The notes under the pieces are model-generated. The model saw only the letters and a list, made by a program, of their open reading frames with translations. It did no database searches and was not told the origin of the DNA. Positions 39,681 through 52,233 of a DNA stretch of 64,000 nucleotides are shown one piece after another; positions within the stretch are counted from its first letter, which is position 1, and the number at the start of each line of letters is the position of its first letter. This DNA is from Bigelowiella natans CCMP2755 (lineage: Eukaryota; Cercozoa; Chlorarachniophyceae): the NCBI GenBank assembly GCA_000320545.1, contig ADNK01002159.1:1-64000 (forward strand). Direction: 5' to 3'. The translations under genes were made by a program, and so were the position numbers.

Positions 39681-40921
39681 GCTCCCGAAATGTCCTCCTC
39701 CTCCTCCTCCTCCTCCTCCTCCTCCTGGTCTACGGAGAACGAAGTCCAATGCTTTTCGCCATCACCAGTTTACTTCACCGTCCGACCCTTCCCAATCTTA
39801 ATTTTACACCGCCGTCTTCATCGTCGTCATCGTCGAGTACCTACCCCCATATCGTTAGCGCACGGGAACCCCCGCTACCACAACTACTTCTGCTACTACT
39901 ACTACTACTACTACTACTACTGCTCCTCTTCCTGTGCCTCCTGCTTCAGTGGCAATAATATAGTTGTACCGAGGAGTGTCCGTTGTCTACGTTAAATCGA
40001 TGGCAGCAGCAGCAGCATCAACATCATCCCCACCCCCCTAATTAACTAACGACCGATATCCACGACGACATGTAAACAAAAAGTCACCGAAGAATAGAAT
40101 TTTACATACAACCGGGACATCAGCAGCAGCAACCACCCGGAACACGCATGGAAAGATATTACGATGATATATACTAGTAGTGACCCTTCCGCGTTGCCCC
40201 TGGCGATGTATCACAATATTGCCTAGAAAAATAGCCGCGCTATATAGATCGACAGGAAGGTTATAATGAAGACCGTCAGATACAAGATAGACAACCAACC
40301 AAAATATTTTACAATAGCTAGATAGAGTGGAGCTATGATTGCCAGCGACGACTTCAGCCCCTGACAAGTTACATCCGCCATAAATGCGAGTGCGTCTGCC
40401 CGAGCCTCATCACCTTCTACTCCTCTTTTCAGAGGCAGTACAAGGGCTCACAAACAACGTCGCCCTGCGACACTGAGGACCGTGGTGGTGTTCATTCGTC
40501 CATGGTGGATGGGATGTCAACAACAGCTTGAAGCAGCAACGTCGACAAGATGTTGCTTTGCTGGTAATAATCCTGACCATAGAATGGCGTAAGCCCTGCT
40601 AATACATATTGCCTTGAAGTATTTGCTGATGTATATAACATGTGTACGTGTGCAGTGCGCAGCATGCGACTGCATGCATGGCGCTACGCTACGCTGTAGC
40701 TGTGCATGTGACAACTTTGCTAGCAGGATGCGAATAAACGATTTCTCGTCGCTCGAGTAGCAATGTAAGCTGGCGATATGCATGCGCGTGAGGAATCGCG
40801 CGCTGCTTTCACAGGCACTAGATACGCATGCGAGTGCCGTGTACGCACCGAATATAACCGCATCACCGGCATGCAAGCATAGCAAATTAGCTAATGTAAG
40901 TCTTAATATAATTTTACACTT
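39416..40921. other. Convergent intergenic region rich in microsatellites
   Basis: Lies between the alpha/beta-hydrolase stop and the Nudix stop. It contains (GT)n at about 39,537-39,563, (AG)n at about 39,619-39,679, (TCC)n at about 39,690-39,725 and (CTA)n at about 39,886-39,922. A CATG/CTAG-rich patch lies at about 40,600-40,880. The only credible coding signal is the short minus-strand frame at 40223-40382. Confidence 0.7.
40223..40382 (-). CDS. Possible small membrane protein or terminal exon
   Basis: A 52-codon frame from ATG 40382 encodes MADVTCQGLKSSLAI followed by two hydrophobic helices (PLYLAIVKYFGWLSILYL; TVFIITFLSIYI) and ends ARLFF-stop. The frame is open a further 17 or so codons upstream (RGVEGDEARADALAF), and a CAG precedes Gly at codon 8. 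It could therefore be a stand-alone small protein or the last exon of a gene whose other exons I cannot find. The composition is protein-like, but no family is recognised. Confidence 0.35.
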
Positions 40922-41164
40922 CTACAACTTTGCCGGGCGAAGAACCATGTCTCCAATACTTGCTCCCTGGCTCATCCTCGCCTGAGCTAGCAAAAACCAC
41001 TGAAGCGAGTACAGCAGGCCTGCGGGTACATCCTGCAAATCACACATCATACGTCAGCATCATCACTAGCGTAAAGTCGGAAAGCAAGAAGCACGAGTCG
41101 GCACATGTACTAAATAGAAGCAGCTTGGCTGTACACGCTGCAGCACCTACACCGTTCGATATAT

Positions 41165-41209
<45 letters not shown>

Positions 41210-43356
41210 ATATACATCCACCACGTGCATGATAGCACTCAGCACAGAAACATGCTACTTCCACCTTCTCAGGATCATACAGGAACGCTGGTATATCTTC
41301 CGTCGGGAGATAAGCAACCTGCAAGACCAACAGGGTGATTAATAAACACGGCACAAAACGGCGAAGGAGGACAAGGGGCGACACATCCTGAAACGGCTCA
41401 TGCGAGGATATATGCTGAGTGTGTGCGTGAGGTTGGTGAAGCTTATACATGACAAAAGGACAAAAATGACAAAAACATCATTCGATTGTTCGTGTCCACG
41501 AGCTATCGTTCCATAACCTCGATGTTCTCTCCATCGTTCTCCACGCCGCCTCCTCGGCCTTCCCGCATCTTTTCATTGACCTACACAACAATCACCGACG
41601 GTGCATCATCCTCGCGATCGTTATTCGTCTTTCTTCCCCCCCCTCTCGCACACTTCCCTCATCCTCTTTGAGCATCAACAATCCACCTGAACGTAGAAGA
41701 CATCGTGAATGGAACCCATCAACCCAACGGAGGCACGGTAGCGGTTGACAAGCTTCAAATCGTCCGCGGATACTCGGTATCTGGAGTCATTGTTTCGTTC
41801 GTTACGATGGTGATCAGGAAGGATCACGGTGATAAATCATTTCCATTTTGATGATAGTCGTGTCTAAATTCTCGTTTCATAAATAGCATACACAACGAAA
41901 GATCCTAACAATTCTATCTAAATATATCTGTGTGTATATCCACACTGTAGGTATCTGTGTTTTCAGGGAAAAGAGGATTGGAGGAAGAGAGAGAGAGAGG
42001 GGGAGAGAGAGAGATTGGGGGGGGGTGAGTAACCCTGTCTCCTCGTAAACTTCCTCTGCGGCTATCTGACTACGTGATTTTCCCTTTTTATCAACGAGAC
42101 CCTGCCAGTTATAAGCGTAACGTGGTTGCGCGTGTGAAAGACAGGTGTTGCGATGAGATATACGTCATCCTCACGATTTCTTCTTGCTACAACTTACTAA
42201 TACTAACAATAATAATAGTAAATTTACCATCACGTCTTAGCTATCATGCGTATTTTGCACAACTGGTGGATTCAGAAGTCGTAATGTTTCGTACCGCAGG
42301 CATCTCCAGTGTAAATCCCGCCGTTGATTTCGTTTTCGTCGTCGATGATGACAATGAAGATGATGAATCTGTGAAGAGGGAGGCATCTCAGGGTGTTGCT
42401 AGGGGTCAACAGGAGCCAGTGCTTATGGGAGAAGCAGTGACGAGGACATACGATGAACGATGATCGTTGTACTAAGGCTAATACGTTTGACCTTCACTGC
42501 TAACAGAGTCTCTGTAGTATACAGCGGGACGGAATTGTCTCACGAGTATTATAGCATCCTTTTCAGCGTGGTGAACTAAAACGCACACAGCGTCGTGGCT
42601 GCAGTGATAGCGATTACACATCATTCGAATGTAAGTCAGGCTTAGCCGTGTACGGTCAGGTCTATCGAGTTTCCAGACAGTGACCAGGCATTAAACATTA
42701 GAACTACGAACGACAAGCCCAGGAGTTTACGGCAATACTCTCGTCAATTTTTCCTTCCATAAACGCCGAGCACGTCATGAGGTCATCTCTCTCAAAGAAG
42801 CCTCCAGAAGAAAAAGCTACCTTTCGATCAGATCCCAAGTACGCGCACGTTCGCCTTGATTAAACCTGTGCGTGATGGGTTCAACGGAGCGATTCATCTT
42901 AATCTCAATTTTTCGTTCGAAGTCACCGAATCCTTCGTGGCGTCATGAACTTGGACGGTCCCGGGTTTTCCTCCACACGAATGTCGCGAGGAAGCTGTGT
43001 ATTGGTCAAAAAACTATCCTTAGTCTCTGCCTATGGTAACCGGATGGGAGACTTTCGTGCACCATTCCTGCCCCCGTTCGATAAAATTCAAAATATTTCT
43101 TCATGCGACTGTGTTTGTGAAAAGAGAGACCGCAGGGCTTGTGCCACGTATCAGATCGTGTTCGATTCGCATTTGTGTTAGTAGTAGTAGTAACCGGCAA
43201 GTCTGGACTCTTGTCTGATGAAAAGGACCGCGCAATATATGCAGCGAAGTTTCGAGTACGGTGGTAATATCGTCGTGGGTATAACGCTTTCGTTGCCTTC
43301 AGGCTAGCGGAGGACATCGTAAATGCAAGGAGAAGCGACCGCCTTATGGCAGCCAT
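40922..43356 (-). CDS. Nudix hydrolase, NUDT14 (UDP-sugar diphosphatase)-like, possibly mitochondrial
   Basis: 252 aa in nine exons (minus): 43356-43195, 42897-42821, 42598-42492, 42368-42295, 42101-42034, 41780-41687, 41580-41518, 41318-41265, 40981-40922; all in phase. Landmarks of the NUDT14/UGPP branch in order: RARTWDLIESHDAVCVLV; AIILVRQFRPAVYY; GFTLEMPAGLVDKKGKS; the Nudix helix IAAEEVYEETGYRV with its Glu residues; NRYRASVGLMGSIHDVFYVQ; GGGVENDGENIEVAYLP; ASIG near the end. NUDT14 enzymes cleave UDP-glucose and ADP-ribose to sugar phosphate plus NMP. Exon 1 encodes a basic, Ser/Arg/Tyr-rich leader typical of a mitochondrial presequence. It joins exon 2 in phase, but exon 2 also starts with ATG (42897), so a leaderless form is possible. 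The 3' end follows a weak alternative donor (ATG|GTTCTT) that is probably not used. Confidence 0.88.
41167..41206. repeat. (TA)n microsatellite
   Basis: Pure (TA)n run in the Nudix intron between exons 41318-41265 and 40981-40922. Confidence 0.95.
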
Positions 43357-43934
43357 CAGGATCTAATTTTCGCTACGACATCACCAGAATGTAGTCGTCA
43401 CTCTTATTCGCAATTGATTTGCATATGAATTCATGTGTAGCTCCCATCTCCCCTGGATTACCAGAAAAAATCGACAAAATCTTTGCCCGAACACCAAAAC
43501 TGACGCGTGTTGCCAATTGTGTTGCCAGAAGCCATCAAGAGTACACTCACATTTCCAGGTTCTTAGTGGGTTGTATTCTGGACTGGATGTTTCGACTGGA
43601 TTCAGTGCCATTTTCGCAGTTTCGGCCCGTTTTTCTCGGTTATTGACAACTCTCCGTCGCGGTGGTTGTGTATGTTGCGCGCCAGCGCGGCGAACAAAAA
43701 ATCAAAGCAAGTGAAAACTTTCACTCCCCCACGATCGGTCAAAAATCTCTTGAATTTCGATGGAAATGCGATCAATGTCTTGTCGCTAAAAGAATATCAA
43801 ATGTGTTTCCATGTTCAAAGAATGATTTTGTTGTATTTGTTGTTTTCTTCCGTCTCGAACTTTCACATCTCAGCCCCTCAGTTCAACAAATCACATCTCG
43901 CGAGCGCTTTCGTGCTCCCATTCTCTCGAGTAAC
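43357..43934. other. Divergent intergenic region, Nudix and orphan genes
   Basis: Open frames on the plus strand run into the orphan gene's first exon, but no motif or clean donor supports coding before ATG 43935. It probably holds the two promoters. Confidence 0.45.
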
Positions 43935-45324
43935 ATGTCAGAATTGAAGCCTGTTTCGAAAGTTCATCATGGGTTTATGAGAGCAACGGGGAAAAGAAAG
44001 CGAGTGGGCGGAAAGCCAAAACAGGATAAAAGGAGAAAAGAGGGTGGCGGGTCGCGTCCAGAGAAAATATGGAATTCATGGAATCTATTCCAAGAGAAAT
44101 ATGGGATGGCCAAACCAGAAGGAGAAAACAAGGAGCAAGTAGTTGAAGAAAATAAGGAACAGGATGCTTTCGCAGCGTTCCAGAAACTCACCCCTGAGCA
44201 AAAGGAGATCCTCAAGCGCGATGCTGAGGAACTGAATAAGACCGGGTGGGTGTTCGCACCATCCACACAACACAGCTATCAAATCTCACCTTGCCCCTTA
44301 CCCCCTACAGGTTCGAGGAAATGGAACCAAGCCACGAAAAATTTAATCCAACTGCTTTTGGGAAGCTCATTGAAACCATGGACGCTGCGTCCGCAGATGC
44401 CTACGACATGTAAACACGAAGAACATGCAATGAAGCCTCCTCGACGTCACCCTATCTGAGCTCAGAAGCGTTATCTTTTTGTTTTCAGGGGTGGAAGCTG
44501 TGCTTTCGTGCTCTACCATAAGGAAATGGGACGATACTCAAGTTCAGCCTCAGGAGAATTTGAGTCTCAGGCCGCGTTGGTTCGTCTTACAGACCTTGGA
44601 GAAGCGATCGAACACCCCAATGGAACTCCCCCAGACAAGTATTTACACCACATTTGCTGCCCTGCTTTCTCCTTTGTGTTGGTGTCTGCGTGTGATTGCC
44701 CAATGAGATACAGTAAGGAACACCCATCCTGACATAAATTCAGATGGTCATCAAGGCTCGAAAGCAGCGCGAAGGGGACGAGGAAGCACTACCATAAGCT
44801 GGTGCGAAAGCACTTCAAAAACACCATGGGGACTGACCGCCTGCCTTGGAAGGCTTTGAATGAAGGCTCGAAGAAAATATCACACTGGCCATTAGTGCGA
44901 TATCCTACCCACTTCCACCTTTTGAACAAGCCAGAATGCAAGGAAATACTCAAAGTAAAAAAACTGAAATTGATGAATCCTGAGTCGGATTCAGACTCGG
45001 AAAATGAGGGACCCGAGATGACTCCACATGGCACCTTCGAGACGTACGCGAAATATGTGTTAGCAACGATCGAAATTCCAGACGAAGACAAGGGTGGCGT
45101 CGATCCGAGAGCACTGAAACTGCACGAATTCCTTAAACGCGAAACATTGGCCATGCTGAGAGAAAGGGGTATGATGAGGACGAAACATAAACATAATCAC
45201 TCTGCATCAAAATGTTGAGTTCTCCGAGAAAAGGAAAGACAGATAGGATATCGATCCTGCGCGCCACATAACAGAACCGTATACCTTTTCCATTTTTCAA
45301 CTGTTATGAAACCAGAAGCAACTA

Positions 45325-45376
<52 letters not shown>

Positions 45377-45726
45377 TCATACAATATTAGTATGGCCTGT
45401 TCAATGTTTCCCGTGATAAAATTTTCTCAGGATTCCGAGATCTTCCTTCAGAGCAGACGAAAGAGAAAACTAGCGATCTCACCCCGTTCGCACTGAAGGA
45501 CGAGGATCAGAAGGGAGGGGAGAGGCCGGAGGCATCATTGTTCGCGCCTCCACCCCCCCCACCCCCACCGCAGCCACCACAAATCCCGCAGCCACAGATT
45601 GAGCCAGCATCGCAGATCGTAACTGCACAGCTCGTCTCATCACAGATTGTGCCTCCTCCGCAGATTGACGACTCAGAAGCTCAGAAGACAGCGGTTTGTG
45701 GACCACGCCATTTCGAATGGGATTAA
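43935..45726 (+). CDS. Orphan nuclear-type protein, Lys-rich N-terminus and Pro/Gln-rich C-terminus
   Basis: About 426 aa in five exons: 43935-44245, 44311-44409, 44489-44638, 44744-45168, 45431-45726. Phases agree at all junctions. I recognise no domain. The first 40 residues are strongly basic (RATGKRKRVGGKPKQDKRRK), a likely nuclear localisation signal. The middle has a compact, aromatic-rich stretch (SHWPLVRYPTHFHLLNKPE) and an acidic Ser/Asp patch (NPESDSDSENEGPE). The last exon is a Pro/Gln-rich low-complexity tail ending HFEWD. Two alternative ends are visible. Retaining the last intron (which carries a (TA)n run at about 45,326-45,377) gives a stop at 45218. A donor at 45693 instead joins in phase to exons 45832-45882 and 46087-46110, ending SVTSD. 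The gene model is good; the function is unknown. Confidence 0.65.
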
Positions 45727-45954
45727 CCAACCCTCCTAAGATTCGTTATTATTATTAATTACGTGCCACGCCGTGATTGCGTGCTTCTCAACGTCTCAAC
45801 ACAACTTGTGAACGCGAATGTTTGTACGCAGGAGTTATTGGGAGATGTAAAGCCTGTGACGACCGAGGCCGCCGAGACAGTGGTAAAGAATGTTTTTTCA
45901 CTTTTTTGTTGTTGGTGGTGGTGGATATGTGCGATGTCCGCATTGGAATGGCGC

Positions 45955-45955
<1 letters not shown>

Positions 45956-46005
<50 letters not shown>

Positions 46006-46240
46006 TTTATTCCATTGTAAGCACAACCTATTTGTGACACCTATCATCACGAAGCGTGAATCTTATAGTCTCTTATCTTCTGGCAGGCACAATCTGTAAC
46101 GAGTGACTGATAAGTGCAGACCATGGTAGTAAGAAAGTTGTGGAATAGAGTACAAGCAACACGGAGATGCTAAAAATTATGATGATGCTTACTTTGTTTT
46201 TAACCTAAGGCTAATACTCTAGTATACAAATATGCACACC

Positions 46241-46281
<41 letters not shown>
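45956..46281. repeat. (TA)n and (GA)n microsatellites
   Basis: (TA)n at about 45,957-45,997, within the possible last intron of the orphan gene, and (GA)n at about 46,246-46,281 in its 3' flank. Confidence 0.95.
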
Positions 46282-46284
<3 letters not shown>

Positions 46285-47139
46285 AGTTGATACGTGATAC
46301 CTAGCCTTAGTACCAGAATATGGTATTTCATGTGCTGCTGCTGATGCTCTTTGTTGCACATATGAACGTATACAGGTAATTGCTCTTCAAAATTCTTCAT
46401 CATAGCAGCACAGAAGTTGCCTAGGACAGTTCTTCTCGAAAAATCACATTTTGTCGTTACGTGCAAATGTAAAAGTATTGCAATAAATCATTTTGATTCT
46501 GATCATGGTATATAGAGGCATTAACTTTGAAACAGTGTTCAATCCTGGACCATGCCATGCTAGCATGCTGCGCCAACGTGCATAAAGAGAAAAATCTCTA
46601 CATGTAGCGAATGACGCATTCGCGTCACAATGATCGTAGTTCCTATTGTGAGCAGGGCGCAGAAGCTGGCGTACACACTGCATGCAATTTTGTCATTGTT
46701 CGCGATCCGATGCGATGAACTTGCCGCAGTCGATCGTGCATGCAGGCGCGTGCATGTGTGCATGTTTCGTGTGGATCGATCGCTAGATCGCATCGCAGGT
46801 GCACGACTCGCATTGTTTGTACTTCAATGCTGGACGCACATTTAGACACGTGCTGTGTCGAAAAAGGACCATAGACACGGTGTACAATTCACATTCATGA
46901 TGCATGATGCATGTGCACCTTGTCCGCTTCTAGCATTTCAAAGAACTGCATCACACTGATGAGTACGCTGATTTATATGGGTTGTCGCAGGGATAAAATG
47001 CTATGGTTTTTGATGTTTTTGGCACATTTTTATCTCTGATTTTGGTTTCCGAACAAAAACTGCATTTTGCCCCCGTGACAACCACAGGACACGTCGTCTG
47101 CCCTCTCCCCTTTCTTTGCATCCGAAGCCGGCCATTGAG
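46111..47139. other. Intergenic region between orphan and ABC1 kinase genes
   Basis: This is the only tandem (plus-plus) junction among the assigned genes. A CTAG/CATG-rich patch (GCTAGCATGC, GATCGATCG, TGATGCATGATGCATG) spans about 46,540-46,960. No coding exon is seen; the last 180 bp should hold the ABC1 kinase promoter and leader. Confidence 0.6.
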
Positions 47140-48156
47140 ATGTTCCGACTGGCTCGACGCCTGGCCCTTGGGGCCTCGGCTTCATTCGCGACATCTGCAG
47201 CGGTTATAATTGGGGCGGAAGAGGGGAGAGGGGAATTCATTCTGCTTCTCACTTCCTCAATCGACTGCGCTTTCTCAGGTTTTGTATCTCTACGACGACG
47301 AGGTGTTCGACGCGGCAGTCAGGTGAGCAAAGGAGAAAGAGGAAGTACAACGGAACTTCTGGTTTAAAAAAAGAAGGGAAAGGAATCCTTATATTTGATG
47401 CAATGTTGTCGCAGTGATTGGGCTTGCCAAAGAACGATGCCTTTTCTTTTTTAGGGTGGGAAGATGCGGAGTCACCGTTGTCAAAATGACAAGTAGCTAT
47501 ACCTACCACCGATGGGGAATTGACGGCGAGGCCAAACGAGAAGCCACAAATAAAGCTCACAAAATGTAAACCCCCCCTTCCCCCTTGTTCCGACTTTCCA
47601 GCGATTTTACTTTATTCTATCTTCCTTACTCACAGAAATGCGGAGCGTCTTCGCGAGATGCTATTTCAAAACAAAGGCATATACATCAAGGTTTTCGCTC
47701 TAGATATAGGAGGCACAATTCTCAACACGAGTGCTATTTCTTTCTTCCTGTCTTCCAAGCATGTTTCTGTCTTTCAAACAAGGTTGGGCAATACCTTGGA
47801 ACGTTGGACTATATGATTCCTACAACCTATGTGGAGACGATGCGAGGTCAATTTATCGCATGTCGGTATTTTGTTTGATGGTGACAGTTTCGATTCATGA
47901 TGATTGTATTCTTCAACTAACTGATGGATGCTTTGTTGCGTTATGGTCCAGGCTGCTTCGATGACGCGCCATCGAGTAAAACGAAACTACCTTTCCACAA
48001 TTTCCTCGCATCTCGAACGAACAAAGCATTGACGACTATAGCAGTGCCTCGCAATTTTAAAAACTTGACCGCACACAGGGAATGGAGAGGATGATTACAG
48101 AAGAACGTGACAAACGAAAAAGCATAATGGCCGCAATACCGTGTGCTTGCGTACGG

Positions 48157-48187
<31 letters not shown>

Positions 48188-48745
48188 TGTGTTTGCTTTT
48201 TGTGTGTAAATTATTTTCATATAATTTTAGGTAGCTGGGAAGAGGTGGAGGAGACGATCAAGAATGAAATGAAACGGTTAATATACCCCAACGAAGAAGG
48301 ATGATTTCGCACAGCGCCAAGCTGATGCGGCAAAATAATCAGGAAATGCTATCTTCTCAGGCCTATTAGCGGTATCTTCAAATATATCGACAAGAAACCA
48401 ATCGCATCTGCTTCGCTTGCGCAGGTGATAACCTACTTTCAAGACACAAATCGCACTGTACGAAGTAATACAACCATACGCTTTACAGGTTCATCGAGGT
48501 GTTACACATGACGGTGTCGAGGTCCGCAACCCCCCCCCCCCGGCCCTCTAGCACTTAATAACACTCGCGGATAGACGCTAGTGTGTATTTTAGCCATAGT
48601 TATTCCTATGCTCTTTACCACCAAAGATGATAGGAAAGAATTAACACCAATACCCAGGTTAATTAATATCAGGTAGCAATCAAGGTGCAGCACCCGCATT
48701 TGAAACGTAAGCATAGCCCACTTTCTATAAAATATATATACAATA

Positions 48746-48782
<37 letters not shown>

Positions 48783-51391
48783 TGATTATTTACGATAGGT
48801 ATGGCGCGGACGGAAGTCTTTATTGTCGAAAGTAAAACAGAGCTATTTTTAAGCCTAAAATATTAACAAATATATGTGTATAATAAAAATATATATATGA
48901 ATATACATATGTGCCAAAAAGACATTCGTTTCTCCTTTGTACCGTCGATTTATGGGTATTGTTACCAAGATGTTCATCTTGCAGAGCTGTTGGCCGCAAT
49001 CCGCATCTTCCAGCCAGATTTTGGTTTCCAGGTGATATCGCCCTGTTTCATCGTTTCGCTGCGTATAGAGTATCCCCCCCCCCCCCCCCCCCCCCCCATC
49101 TTTTCCCACAAATGTTGTAGTACACATATAGGTAGGAGCGTCTGTGATTTTTTAAATGTATTTGTTGTCACGTGATGGTGGACTCCCCGTTGTGTCTGTG
49201 ATAGTCTAACTCTGTTCTGTTGTTAGTGGCTTGTAGAGGAGATGAAGCTCAATATCCCGAAGGTGTGGACCTCAAGAGAGAGGGATTCGTTGCCCGATGT
49301 TGTGCATGATCAGATACTCGTTTTTGAGAGACTTTGTCCGCAACCCGTACGACACACACGGCAAGCACAACCTACGCATTCTATCTCCGTTCTCAATCTG
49401 TCTGTCTATAATATATAATACATATACATATATAAATATGTGCGTGTGTGTGTGTGCGCGCGTGTATGTGTGTGTTCTTATGGCCAGGAACTCAACTTTA
49501 AAGAAGAAGCCAGGAACGCAAATCGATGCCGTACTCTTCTCCAAGGTCGTTCGGATTTTTAAAAAAACTGTTTCGTGGCCAACAAATCAAGCATTGACCG
49601 GAGTAGCATGAATCATCCCGTGTTGCTCTAAGATTCCTCGTCAATTGTCCCCTGAAAACACACCTGCTTCTTCACCGTATGTTCCGTCTCCTCCGTCTCC
49701 TCCTCCTCCTCCTCCTCCTCCTCTGTAGGCTTTGGTGACACCGTCGTTGTGCCAGAGATTCTGCATGAGCTTTCTACCGAGAAAGTCCTGACGATGAGCT
49801 TCGAGCATGGTTGCAAGGTGAATAGCAATCGCGGTGATAACACCACGACTCATCACCCCCTTCTCCAATCATGTTCTTGGCAGATATCCGACAAGTCAGC
49901 GATAGAGGCACAGGGGATCTTGGCGCGAGACGTTGCGAGAAGTCTTTCTACGGTGTTCGCGGAGCTCATCTTCAAGCACGGGTAACAACAACAACAACAA
50001 CAACAACAACGACGACCGTTTTCATCATCATCATCAGGGATGGGAGGAGTAAGGAGAAACCACACATCTGAGCAGCGTCGTCGAAATAGGGAGAGGGGTT
50101 AGGGAGAGGGGCAGAGAAGAGAGAGGGGGGAGAGATAAAGAGACAGGGAGATCCTGCTTTTCCAGCATTTATTGAAGCAAACGTTTCTTTCGGCCTTCCC
50201 CATTTTCACTTCTTCTTCTGTATAGTTTCGTTCGTATTTGTCTTCGTTTCATCCGTCCTTTACATACACACGCCTCTCACCATTGCTACTGCTTCTCCTC
50301 TGCATCTCTTCTATATCACACTTTCGTGCCCCCGCGCTGCCAGATTCGTGCACTGCGACCCTCATCCTGGTGTGAGGCGATGATGATGATGACGATGATA
50401 ATGATAATGATAATGATGATGATGATGATGATGATGATGACGATGATAATGATAATGATGATGATAATGATGATGATGATGATGATGATTATGACCAAAT
50501 TATATCGTTTTGTAGTCACTGAAGCACTCACATCCATAAATGCAATTACACAGACGCACTCTTTCTCCCCCCCCACACTACCGCACCCATATCTCATTGT
50601 TGTTCTTCATTGGGTGCTAGGGAATGTACTCGTGAGGAGAAAAAGTAGCAGAAATAGCAACGATATGACATCTAGCAGTGGTAGTCAGAGAGTAGAGAGT
50701 ACACACACATACACACACACACACACTGAGCATTATTATAAAGACAAAGTCATACATACACACACCTAGCAAAAAGGCAAGAGAGCGGTAGAGAGGAGGG
50801 TGGTAACATATGAACTTAACGCTGTTTCTCCCTGCTTCTCTCTCCCTCTATCTCTCCTCAATGTCTCCTCTTAAACAATCAACCATTTAATCTCCGCGCT
50901 AACATAATCCACCGGTGTATTCCTGCAAATTGGTACTCTCTATGCGGCTGTGTTACGCGAAAGATGAGCGCCACGGTGTGCAGCTCGTGATATTAGACCA
51001 TGGACTTTACAGGTAGTTCTGCTGGTAAAAAAAAAAAGCGCGTGCGCGGGGGGAGGGGGGGGGGGTTGAAGTGGGAAATCATGGTGCCTTTATGAAATCT
51101 CGACAGCTTTGTATTGAATGACCTGGTGCCTTTATGAAATCTCGACAGCTTTGTATTGAATGTCCTGACCGCCAACTTGATTGTTACTCTTCTTTCTCTG
51201 CTGCTGCTGCTGCTGCTGCGACTGGTGGCAACACTACCAACCACATCACAGGGAGCTGGACGACAAGATACGGTATCATAGCAGACGTGTAGAGACACTT
51301 GTGTGAATATGCTTGTGTATGTCTCTGTGTATGTGTCGTGAAACAAATATGTGTGGAGGGCCAAAGACAGACAAAGAGTATAAGAAAGAGA

Positions 51392-51436
<45 letters not shown>

Positions 51437-52189
51437 CTCCGAAGTTACGAGTTTCTTGCTGCTGCCGCACCAAACTTTATAGTCTTGAACTCTGCGAGAT
51501 GTGGAAAGGCATCGTCATGGCTGACGCAGAATCAATAAAGGTTGCCGTTGGATTTTATTCCTCGTATGTGTGAGTATACCTATGGAGATGCGTGCGTGTA
51601 CGTGCGTGCGTTCTTTGCAATGAGGAGGAAAAGGCGATATTTCTTCTCTATTTCCCCTACTAGTCCACACTGAGTGTACCGCTGCTGCTGCTGCTGCTGC
51701 TGCTGATACAGGCATCTTCAAAGCGGCTCGGGATAAGGTCAAAGTGGATGGACGAACGGTTTCCGGGAATGGTAGTTTGATGCTGCAAGTTCTGCTCTCT
51801 TCCTGGCTTTACATGTTGGCATCTGTGCAAAGGGCCGCTGTGTATAGAGTAGCGGAACAAAACCATGCAGGCTGGCTTCTGAACTTCTCTCTTGCCATTG
51901 GCGGGTTTTTGTCATCAGGACCTCTCCCACACGCTGATTGCTGCGATGTTAAGTGCGAAAGAGTGGAGCGTAATCGCAATGCAAGGTGCTGGATTTCTAT
52001 TGACTCTATAGAATATGAAGTGTGTACTCTTTCCTGCTATTTACTACTGTAATAATCGGCGTGCTATTGCTGCACGTGTGCGCTCTTGACCGTGTGGGAA
52101 GTCGGAGGATCGATGGTTCTTCTCGCCGTCGTTCAAGTGTCCAACATGTAGATTTTGTGTTGCAGCTATATCATATAGGTTTGCGCACA

Positions 52190-52233
<44 letters not shown>

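Noticed and set aside
39530-39995. Plus-strand frames with Val-Cys, Glu-Arg and Ser runs
   Set aside because: Made almost wholly of (GT)n, (AG)n, (TCC)n and (CTA)n; no splice context or family match.
45169-45218. Stop at 45218 as the definite end of the orphan gene
   Set aside because: A phase-compatible donor at 45169 and a (TA)n-bearing intron to the acceptor at 45430 give a longer protein; the stop is kept only as an alternative.
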